In this document: positions 5,295 to 10,214 of the stretch, in pieces
Layout: each line of letters begins with the position of its first letter
How positions within the stretch are numbered: position 1 is the first letter of the stretch
NCBI GenBank assembly: GCA_037147235.1
Contig: JBAWVO010000232.1
Span: 1-10,214, forward strand
Reading direction: 5' to 3'
DNA from: JANXQG01 sp037147235
GTDB taxonomy: Bacteria; Planctomycetota; Planctomycetia; Pirellulales; Thermoguttaceae
DNA: 10,214 nt
Position numbers and translations under genes: made by a program
Notes under the pieces: model-generated
Database searches by the model: none
Told to the model about the DNA's origin: nothing
Seen by the model: the letters and a program-made list of their open reading frames with translations, nothing else

Positions 5295-6746
5295 ATGAAA
5301 ACGCCACTACCACAATCCCTCAAACCGTTCCTAGCGGTCTTCATCGCTGGTACGCTCCTGCTGACTGCGTTGTCGCACGCGATTGTCTGCCCTGCGGCGG
5401 AGATCCGCGTTGATGCCGGCCGGAAGATCGGCACCATCCGAGCGATTCACGGCATCAACGGCGGGCCTATTTGCTACGGTGGCATCGTAAACGTCTCGCA
5501 GTACCACAAGACCCTCGGGATTCCCCTGACCCGCATCCACGATGCCAACTGGCCTGCCCGTGACGCGGTCGATATTCACGCGATTTTTCCCAACTTTAGT
5601 GCCGACACGGACTCACCCAGCAGTTACCATTTCGCCCCCACCGACGATTACCTAAAGTCGATCCTGGCAGTTGGTTCAGGCGTAATGTACCGGTTGGGCG
5701 AGAGCATCGAGCATACACCACGCAAGTATTACGTCCATAAACCACCCGACTTCGACCAATGGGCGAAAATCTGCCTGGGGATTATCCGCCATTACAACGA
5801 GGGTTGGGCAGACGGATTTCACTTTAACCTTCGTTACTTCGAGATTTGGAACGAAGCGGAAATTGGTGCCGCGCAATGGAATGGCAGCTCCGAGGATTAT
5901 TATCGCCTGTATGCCACTGCGGCCAAGGCGATCAAAACGCGCTACCCCAAACTGCTGGTAGGTGGGCCGGCAGCGGCCGGTTTAGGGCAACTGGATGGCG
6001 ACCGACTTACGCCCGCTCCGCATCTCCGTGGGTTTGTCGAATACTGCCAGAAGCAGTCGCTGCCCTTGGACTTTCTTTCCTGGCACATGTACGGGGCGGA
6101 CCCAACAGCGCCGGTTCGTGCCACGGCTGGTTTGCGACGTGTCTTGGATGAACACGGCTTCCAAAAAACTGAGATCCACTTGAACGAGTGGAATTATTTG
6201 CCCAACAACGACTGGGGGGCGGTGTTCGGCCGTAACGGTGCCCGGATGCAAAAGTCGTTCGAGGACGCCGGCGGTGCGCAGGGTGCCGCCTTCGTCGCTT
6301 GCGTGCTGCTCGGGTTCCAGGATGCACCGATCGACATGGCCAACTTCTATACGGGCGACAACGGCTGCTGGGGCCTATTCAACGTCTTCGGCGTGCCCAA
6401 GAAGACCTATCATGCCTTCCGTGCCTTCAAGGCGCTAGTTGATCATCCGGCCCGCGTGGCGGTCGAGGGTGGCGCACCGGGAGAATTGAACGCCGCTGCC
6501 GGCCTGTCTACGGATGGCCGCGAGTTGGCGATTGTCGTCAGCAACTTCAAGTCGGCCAACCAACGGATCGAACTCGTGCTGCAAAACCTGCCCTGGACCG
6601 GCCCAATCGCAAGTGAACTGCTGCTGTTGGACCAGTCGCGGAACCTAGAACTAATCCGAAAGGAAGAGCACCACGACCGCACCATCAAAATCGTGCAGGA
6701 TCTCCCCGCGCCCGGGGTCCTGCTAATCTATGTGCGACCGCGGTAG
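5295..6746 (+). CDS. Secreted glycoside hydrolase, clan GH-A, GH39-like
   Basis: This is probably an exported enzyme cleaving beta-linked or alpha-iduronidase-type sugars; the substrate is unknown. From the chosen ATG it has 483 residues: a signal peptide (MKTPLPQSLKPFLAVFIAG, hydrophobic core about 12-28, cleavage near 34-36), then a TIM-barrel domain. The clan A acid/base sits in YFEIWNEAE (Glu187) and the likely nucleophile in EIHLNEWN (Glu298), the expected strand 4 and strand 7 positions. Supporting motifs are LLVGGPAAAG (220-229) and LDFLSWHMYG (258-267). The C-terminal ~95 residues look like the beta-sandwich common in GH39 and related families. A GTG at 5247, overlapping the HU stop, adds 16 residues but would bury the signal peptide, so I prefer 5295, although its Shine-Dalgarno is poor. 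It is flanked by two HU genes with no sugar transporter. Confidence 0.85.
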   Translation: MKTPLPQSLKPFLAVFIAGTLLLTALSHAIVCPAAEIRVDAGRKIGTIRAIHGINGGPICYGGIVNVSQYHKTLGIPLTRIHDANWPARDAVDIHAIFPNFSADTDSPSSYHFAPTDDYLKSILAVGSGVMYRLGESIEHTPRKYYVHKPPDFDQWAKICLGIIRHYNEGWADGFHFNLRYFEIWNEAEIGAAQWNGSSEDYYRLYATAAKAIKTRYPKLLVGGPAAAGLGQLDGDRLTPAPHLRGFVEYCQKQSLPLDFLSWHMYGADPTAPVRATAGLRRVLDEHGFQKTEIHLNEWNYLPNNDWGAVFGRNGARMQKSFEDAGGAQGAAFVACVLLGFQDAPIDMANFYTGDNGCWGLFNVFGVPKKTYHAFRAFKALVDHPARVAVEGGAPGELNAAAGLSTDGRELAIVVSNFKSANQRIELVLQNLPWTGPIASELLLLDQSRNLELIRKEEHHDRTIKIVQDLPAPGVLLIYVRPR

Positions 6747-6853
6747 ACTGGGGGCGTTCTCACTTTACAACTTGACCTCGATCACGAGCAAGATTCGGGG
6801 TGGCTGCTGGTCGAAATTGCCATGCTTCCTGGTATTACCGCAACAACCACACC

Positions 6854-7132
6854 ATGACCAAACGAAACATTATCCGCCGCATCGCCGACGAACTGAACCG
6901 TACCGAACAGGAAACCCGGCCGATTGTTCAAAAGACGCTCGACGCCATTATCAACGTCCTGGTCGAGGAAGGCCGCGTCGAACTCCGCAACTTCGGTGTC
7001 TTCGAGGTAAAGAAGCGGAAGGCCAGACAGGCCCGCAATCTGTGGACGGGCGAGAAGATTATGGTGGGCGAGACGGTGACGGTGCTCGCGGTTGAGACTG
7101 ACACTAACCCGAAGCGCGAGCGAGGTTGCTAA
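6854..7132 (+). CDS. HU-family DNA-binding protein with repeat-derived C-terminus
   Basis: The 92-residue product is a second HU. Residues 1-40 (MTKRNIIRRIADELNRTEQE, then VQKTLDAIINVLVEEG) form the dimerisation helices, and VELRNFGVFEVKKRKARQAR (42-61) with WTGEKIMV (64-71) forms the DNA-binding arm, close to classical HU except Leu63-Trp64 for Asn-Pro. After VTVLAVETD the protein ends TNPKRERGC, which is encoded by the left arm of a palindromic repeat (7108-7157). The usual last helix of about 10 residues is missing. The ATG at 6854 is chosen because the family starts M-x-K; it has no Shine-Dalgarno, and upstream in-frame alternatives give unrelated sequence. It is much more classical than the HU at 4915, so the two are not recent duplicates. 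Confidence 0.87.
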   Translation: MTKRNIIRRIADELNRTEQETRPIVQKTLDAIINVLVEEGRVELRNFGVFEVKKRKARQARNLWTGEKIMVGETVTVLAVETDTNPKRERGC

Positions 7133-7157
7133 GTCGTTGCCTCGCTTGCGCTTCGGG
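7108..7157. repeat. Palindromic repeat encoding NPKRERG at the HU 3' end
   Basis: Two 18-nt arms (7108-7125 and 7140-7157) are complementary at 17 of 18 positions, the other being a G-T wobble, with a 14-nt loop. The arms start with CCCGAAGCGC and end with GCGCTTCGGG. Pairing continues weakly outward through ACTAA and TGGT. I recall this as a very common dispersed repeat in Pirellulales, often leaving NPKRERG or SPKRKRG peptides in predicted proteins. It may also act as a 3' RNA hairpin for the HU transcript. Confidence 0.8.
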
Positions 7158-7258
7158 CTGGTATGGATTGGGACAATCTCAACCGCGGACAGTATAGATT
7201 TGCGGAGGGGTGGCGGCCTTTGGGGCGAAGGCACTGGGACGCAAGTCGTTGCTGTTTC

Positions 7259-7287
7259 TTGACGCATGTTCCGGGTCCACATATACT
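7259..7287 (+). promoter_or_regulatory. Near-consensus sigma70 promoter, about 225 nt before aat
   Basis: TTGACG (7259-7264) and TATACT (7282-7287) are separated by exactly 17 nt; each hexamer matches the consensus at 5 of 6 positions. Transcription would start near 7294. The next gene on this strand, aat, begins at 7519, so the product is either a long structured leader or a separate small RNA. Confidence 0.6.
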
Positions 7288-7418
7288 GCCAAGGTAAGCT
7301 TTGACGACCTCATGCCCACGATCGGACTTGTCCCCAGGGGTCGAATGGGTTTAAAAAGCCGTTTGTGACGAATGTGCCGCTACCGGCAACCAATCCTGAG
7401 AGACTTCCCGACTTCGTC

Positions 7419-7480
7419 GTAGAGTGGACTTTAGTCCGCCCAGCAGATTTGTTTGTAGGGCGGATTATAGTCCACCCTAC
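7419..7480. repeat. Long imperfect hairpin repeat (GTAGGxTGGxCT type), copy 1
   Basis: Two 23-nt arms (7419-7441 and 7458-7480) are complementary at 20 of 23 positions around a 16-nt loop. The right arm ends AGTCCACCCTAC and the left begins GTAGAGTGGACT. A related, better-conserved copy lies at 9643-9701 with the same arm layout. It sits 38 nt before the aat start, in the predicted leader. Confidence 0.75.
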
Positions 7481-7518
7481 AAATCGTTTTTGACCATTTG
7501 CTAAATGAAATTTGCAAG

Positions 7519-8190
7519 ATGACCAGCTTCCCGCCATCCCGATTCTTCCCCCCGGCCGAAAATGCCGATGCGGAAGGTGTGGTTGGGTTTGGCGGAAAAC
7601 TCACGTCGGAATGGCTTCTGGACGCCTACCAGCACGGTATTTTTCCCTGGCCAACGGGCGATCCAAGCATTCCCGTACCGTGGTGTTCCCCCGATCCACG
7701 GGCGATTTTTGAACTGGACCGTTTCCACGTTCCCCGGCGACTGGCCCAGACTTGTCGCAGCGGAAAGTTCCGCGTGACGCAGGACAGCGATTTTTCCGGT
7801 GTTATTCGCGGATGCGCAACGTCCGGGATGCGTCGCGGTGGAACGTGGCTGACGACGGCGATGATTCGTGCGTATACCCGACTTTTTGAACAGGGGCACT
7901 GCCATAGCGTCGAAGTTTGGCACAAGGATCAGTTGGCTGGGGGAACCTATGGCTTGGCAATCGGTGGGATATTCGCTGCGGAATCGATGTTTTATCACGT
8001 CCGCGACGCCTCGAAGGTGGCCCTGGTACACCTTGTCGAGCGACTTCGTCAGCGAGGTTACGCATTCATGGATATCCAACAGCTCACGCCGCATACTGCA
8101 CAATTTGGGGCTATTGAGATACCACGCAATGAGTATTTGCGGCGACTTGCAGAGGCTCTTTCTGCTACAATAACCTTTGGCAATCGCTGA
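7519..8190 (+). CDS. aat: Leucyl/phenylalanyl-tRNA-protein transferase
   Basis: Aat transfers Leu or Phe from charged tRNA to proteins with N-terminal Lys or Arg, marking them for ClpS/ClpAP degradation in the bacterial N-end rule pathway. It acts in the cytoplasm. The 223-residue length is normal. Motifs appear in order: RFFPPAENAD (8-17), LLDAYQHGIFPWP (33-45), PWCSPDPRAIFEL (54-66), RRGGTWLTTAMIRAY (105-119), HSVEVW (129-134), LAGGTYGLAIGGIFAAESMF (139-158), ASKVALVHL (164-172) and MDIQQLTPHTAQFGAIEIPR (184-203). Asp185 and Gln187 correspond to the catalytic Asp186/Gln188 of E. coli Aat. AAESMF replaces the usual GESMF. ATG 7519 is preferred to TTG 7498 on family N-termini; neither has a Shine-Dalgarno. 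It is not next to clpS, clpA or ate. Confidence 0.95.
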   Translation: MTSFPPSRFFPPAENADAEGVVGFGGKLTSEWLLDAYQHGIFPWPTGDPSIPVPWCSPDPRAIFELDRFHVPRRLAQTCRSGKFRVTQDSDFSGVIRGCATSGMRRGGTWLTTAMIRAYTRLFEQGHCHSVEVWHKDQLAGGTYGLAIGGIFAAESMFYHVRDASKVALVHLVERLRQRGYAFMDIQQLTPHTAQFGAIEIPRNEYLRRLAEALSATITFGNR

Positions 8191-8280
8191 GAAGATCGCG
8201 GACAACAGATCGCGGAGAAGGGACCTTGCAATCCGCAGCTATTTAAGTTACCACTAAGGGTTTACGAAAGGGAGTGGCTC

Positions 8281-8685
8281 ATGAGTGATGACAGCAAGAC
8301 CGTGGAGAATCCGCAAACCGTAGTGCGGAAGAAAATTCTCCTTGTAGACGACGACCGCGAGATCGTCGAATCGATGCGAATTACCTTGGATGCTTCAGGC
8401 TATGAGGTCGTCGTTGCCCGAGATGGAAACCAAGGTCTGGCGATGGCCGAGCGGGAGGATCCCGATCTGGTGATTCTCGACATGATGATGCCCAAGCGGA
8501 GCGGATTTCTCGTCCTGGAAAAACTCCGTCGGACGCGTCCCGTGCCGCTGCGAGTGATCATGATTACGGCCAACGAAGGCAACCGACACAAGGCCTACGC
8601 AGAAACGCTGGGCGTCGATGATTATATCCGCAAGCCTTTCGCCATGGACCGGCTGCTGGATAGCGTGACTCGGCTGCTGAAGTAG
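8281..8685 (+). CDS. Single-domain response regulator (receiver domain only)
   Basis: The 134-residue product has a polar N-terminal tail (1-17) and one complete CheY-like receiver domain: KILLVDDDREIV (18-29, acidic pocket Asp23/Asp24), phospho-acceptor Asp67 in LVILDMMMP, Thr96 in VIMITANEG, and Lys118 in IRKPF. The usual Tyr/Phe switch position is near Tyr115. No DNA-binding or enzymatic output domain follows, so it likely acts by protein contact, as CheY or Spo0F do. AAAGGGAG (8267-8274) lies 6 nt before the ATG and fixes the start. No histidine kinase is in the window, so it is an orphan here. It converges on the next gene with 2 nt between the two stop codons. Confidence 0.95.
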   Translation: MSDDSKTVENPQTVVRKKILLVDDDREIVESMRITLDASGYEVVVARDGNQGLAMAEREDPDLVILDMMMPKRSGFLVLEKLRRTRPVPLRVIMITANEGNRHKAYAETLGVDDYIRKPFAMDRLLDSVTRLLK

Positions 8686-8687
8686 GG

Positions 8688-9491
8688 CTACTTTTTCTCG
8701 GTCTCGATAGGGTGTTTTTCGGCATCGCCTGCTTTTAGGGCTTTGGGCGGAACCTTCGGAGTCAACACAATGGTCACGGGCGTGCCGGGCGGCGGCAGCT
8801 TGTCGGGGTTGGCCTCGAACGAACGGTCTTCGATCGCTCCCGCGCTGACAACCGGCAGATCCAGCATGGCGATCGGATTGTTCAGCACACAAACGAATTC
8901 CCCGCCGTCGGCCATGAATCGCTTTCCACCTTCTCCGTCGTCGGCAAAACGGCTGCCGGCGAAGACCCAAGTTTTCAGCGGCGACTTCTTCGTCCTGACG
9001 TCGCGAATCATGGCTCGGGCGTCGACGCGCTCCGTCTTGGCTTCTTGGTTCTTCCACCGCACTTCAATTTCGATTTCATCGCCGGTGGCCAGGGTGGTAT
9101 TATCGTCCCTGTAGTAGGCGGGATGTCCGGGCTTGGCACCGCAGAGAATCAATGCCAACTGAACCTGCTGGAAGACCGAACTTTGGCCCTCGCGGCGTTC
9201 GCCGTCAACAACCAGCACCGACTCGTAAGCCCGTGCTTTGGTGGTAATAAAGAACTCCAGGGGATAGTCTGCTTTGCAGGCCTCGCCAAGGAGCACCACC
9301 TGTTTGTTCTTAGGATCGAGCCACGCGGAATACTTGCCGAGCGGCTTGAGATTCTTCAGATTATCGACCAATGGAGGGCCGAGATCGCGCGGTTTGGCGG
9401 CCGGATCGGGTTCATCAGCCCGAGCCATGGGGGTAAGCCCAAGAAAAACGGCTAGTAAAGTCACCTGAAGTACGGAAAACATCAATTTCAT
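8688..9491 (-). CDS. Secreted YdjY-domain-like protein
   Basis: A 267-residue exported protein: signal peptide MKLMFSVLQVTLLAVFLGLT with likely cleavage after PMARA (residue 25). Its body resembles planctomycete proteins annotated as YdjY-domain: KQVVLLGEACKADYPLEFFI (63-82), LALILCGAKPGHP (112-124), ATGDEIEIEVRW (135-146), WVFAGSRF (175-182), MADGGEFVCVLNNPIAMLDLP (193-213) and PPPGTPVTIVLTPK (233-246). The molecular function of this family is not known to me. The ATG at 9491 is chosen for the signal peptide, with AAAGG 6 nt upstream; a frame extension to 9590 adds unrelated sequence. The C-terminus is Lys/Glu-rich. It is transcribed alone, convergent with the receiver gene. Confidence 0.85.
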   Translation of the reverse strand: MKLMFSVLQVTLLAVFLGLTPMARADEPDPAAKPRDLGPPLVDNLKNLKPLGKYSAWLDPKNKQVVLLGEACKADYPLEFFITTKARAYESVLVVDGERREGQSSVFQQVQLALILCGAKPGHPAYYRDDNTTLATGDEIEIEVRWKNQEAKTERVDARAMIRDVRTKKSPLKTWVFAGSRFADDGEGGKRFMADGGEFVCVLNNPIAMLDLPVVSAGAIEDRSFEANPDKLPPPGTPVTIVLTPKVPPKALKAGDAEKHPIETEKK

Positions 9492-9560
9492 GGAGGACCT
9501 TTCGCTGGAATGGCACGTAAGACAGCATTTGAGGGGAAGACATTTGCCCGTCAGCAAGTT

Positions 9561-9590
9561 AGGATAGTTGATTCCACGCCCTTTGTCCAA
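9561..9590 (-). promoter_or_regulatory. Candidate promoter for the YdjY-like gene
   Basis: On the minus strand TTGGAC (9590-9585), 18 nt, TATCCT (9566-9561) precedes the gene and would start transcription near 9554, giving a leader of about 60 nt. The -10 box matches 4 of 6 and the -35 box 3 of 6 consensus positions, so it is only a moderate candidate. Confidence 0.35.
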
Positions 9591-9642
9591 TCTAATTGTG
9601 AAAGGTTAGGCAGAGCGAAGAAAAAACTCTTGCAATTTTCCT

Positions 9643-9701
9643 GTAGGATGGGCTTTATAGCCCGTCGAGATTTGGCGTGGACGGGCTAAAGCCCATCCTA
9701 C
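9643..9701. repeat. Long hairpin repeat (GTAGGxTGGxCT type), copy 2
   Basis: The left arm (9643-9666, starting GTAGGATGGGCTTTATAG) and right arm (9680-9701, ending AAAGCCCATCCTAC) are perfectly complementary apart from a 2-nt insertion in the left arm, around a 13-nt loop. Each arm also holds its own small palindrome, such as GGGCTAAAGCCC. It matches the layout of the repeat at 7419-7480. It lies in the spacer between the divergent YdjY-like gene and the right-edge gene. Confidence 0.85.
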
Positions 9702-9722
9702 GACTTGTTCAAGGCTCCCCCG

Positions 9723-10214
9723 ATGCTCAAAATTCCGACGAAAAGTCACGCTGGCTGGCTTGCCCAGCCCTTCGGCCCCCAATTCCTTGCAGCCACGCTT
9801 TGGGAGGGTCGTGAATCAACCCATACGATCAGGCAACGGGCCGTGGCGTGGAGGAAAGCGGTTGCGAGGCCGGTCAGCGATGTGATGGTGGCCCTGGAGG
9901 CCATTGCCTGGGCACAAGGACTGCCCTTTCTCAGGAAGATCCTCGAAACGGACGATTGGCTTGCGTTGGCCGAACTCCTGTCGAGTCTGCCGGCCGAGGT
10001 CGATCAGCAGACCCTGAAGGATCAGCCCCTGGTTCATCAGCTCTTGGCGGGAGAGCTGGCCTGGACGCTGGCTGGGCGATTGACCGATGCCCCATTTTCT
10101 GGTCGCCTTGAAAAGAGCGGCCGAGCAGCGATCTCTCTTGGTCTCAGCCAGATCCTGGACCGACAGGGCATGGTGTCGGCGGAACATTATCGCTTGCTCC
10201 GCCCGTTATTGGCC
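9723..10214 (+). CDS. Unrecognised protein, 5' part only (runs off the right edge)
   Basis: An open frame of 164 codons begins with ATG 9723 and continues to the window end without a stop. The product starts MLKIPTKSHAGWLAQPFGPQ and is mostly helical and soluble, rich in Leu, Ala and Trp, with AVAWRKAVARPVSDVMVALE, WAQGLPFLRKIL, WLALAELLSSLP and HYRLLRPLLA. No signal peptide or membrane segment is seen. AAGG (9711-9714) is 8 nt before the ATG. I do not recognise the family. The alternating long helices and the absence of stops over 492 nt at high GC support coding, and the composition matches its neighbours. The opposite strand has a 123-codon frame (9816-10187) that I take to be its shadow. 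Confidence 0.7.
   Translation, partial: MLKIPTKSHAGWLAQPFGPQFLAATLWEGRESTHTIRQRAVAWRKAVARPVSDVMVALEAIAWAQGLPFLRKILETDDWLALAELLSSLPAEVDQQTLKDQPLVHQLLAGELAWTLAGRLTDAPFSGRLEKSGRAAISLGLSQILDRQGMVSAEHYRLLRPLLA

Larger units (their letters stand above)
7133..7518. other. 386-nt gap between HU and aat without a gene
   Basis: This stretch holds the right arm of the palindrome, a strong promoter-like element (7259-7287), small hairpins such as CCCCAGGGG (7331-7339), and a second repeat (7419-7480). A tiny + frame at 7312-7368 (18 residues, MPTIGLVPRGRMGLKSRL) follows the promoter but has no Shine-Dalgarno. A 75-codon minus frame across the gap looks like chance. I recognise no tRNA, SRP RNA, tmRNA or riboswitch. 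Confidence 0.5.

Noticed and set aside
6782..7282. 166-codon minus-strand frame containing SPKRKRG
   Set aside because: The peptide is only the reverse reading of the palindromic repeat, and the rest is antisense to the HU gene.
7325..7355. Possible tRNA T-arm (GGGGTCGAATGGG) in the gap before aat
   Set aside because: The T-loop lacks the GTTCGAAT spacing, and no acceptor stem, anticodon arm or CCA context can be drawn around it.
7501..8205. 234-codon minus-strand frame opposite aat
   Set aside because: It mirrors the well-supported aat gene over its whole length and shows no family signature.
8395..9057. 220-codon minus-strand frame across the receiver gene and YdjY-like 3' end
   Set aside because: It overlaps two well-supported genes and has an Arg/His/Gln-rich shadow composition.
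1..10214. Search for a defence island, CRISPR array, toxin-antitoxin pair or prophage genes
   Set aside because: No nuclease, helicase, integrase, transposase, regularly spaced direct repeats or toxin-like small gene pair was found. The DraG-like, TspO and CcbP-like genes are not enough to claim a defence system.

Overview
The window most likely comes from the chromosome of a Planctomycetota bacterium (Pirellulales-like). This is inferred from the gene types and repeats, not from a marker gene. The secreted YdjY-type protein, the HU proteins with NPFKPGE or WTGEK signatures, the single-domain response regulator, the many genes without a clear Shine-Dalgarno, and three kinds of interspersed palindromic repeat (one encoding NPKRERG at a protein C-terminus) all fit that phylum as I know it. 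There is no rRNA, tRNA, CRISPR array, transposase or recombinase, and I see no recognisable defence system.

Left part (1-2022, all + strand). A non-coding leader with two candidate sigma70 promoters precedes csrA (338-517). Next come a CcbP-type putative calcium-binding protein (550-978) and a CsrA-like paralogue (1043-1288). The paralogue lacks the RNA-binding residues of CsrA, and a triple-hairpin repeat supplies its C-terminus. A small putative membrane protein (1389-1535) abuts a clear TspO/MBR tryptophan-rich sensory protein (1546-2022).

Middle part (2023-5247). An ADP-ribosylglycohydrolase (DraG/ARH family) keeps both metal-binding motifs but lacks the roughly 130-150 residues normally between them. 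It overlaps by ATGA a 457-residue protein with a DUF2007-like domain, a zinc ribbon and four predicted membrane segments. Convergent to these is a five-helix membrane protein resembling the C-terminal half of CreD-type proteins, probably 5'-truncated. A 231-nt spacer with a 9-bp inverted repeat leads to an HU-family gene (4915-5247).

Right part (5248-10214). A secreted clan GH-A (GH39-like) glycoside hydrolase lies between that HU gene and a second one (6854-7132), whose 3' end is made of a palindromic repeat. A 386-nt gap follows with a near-consensus promoter and a second hairpin type. Then come aat (leucyl/phenylalanyl-tRNA-protein transferase), a stand-alone response regulator receiver, a convergent secreted YdjY-domain protein, another copy of the second hairpin type, and the 5' part of an unrecognised gene running off the right edge.

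Functionally the window mixes regulators (CsrA, CsrA-like, HU twice, receiver), stress or signal sensors (TspO, CcbP-like, DraG-like, DUF2007) and housekeeping or secreted enzymes. The most unusual aspects are the csrA / CcbP-like / degenerate-csrA cluster, the excised DraG core, and two regulators whose C-termini are written by palindromic repeats.
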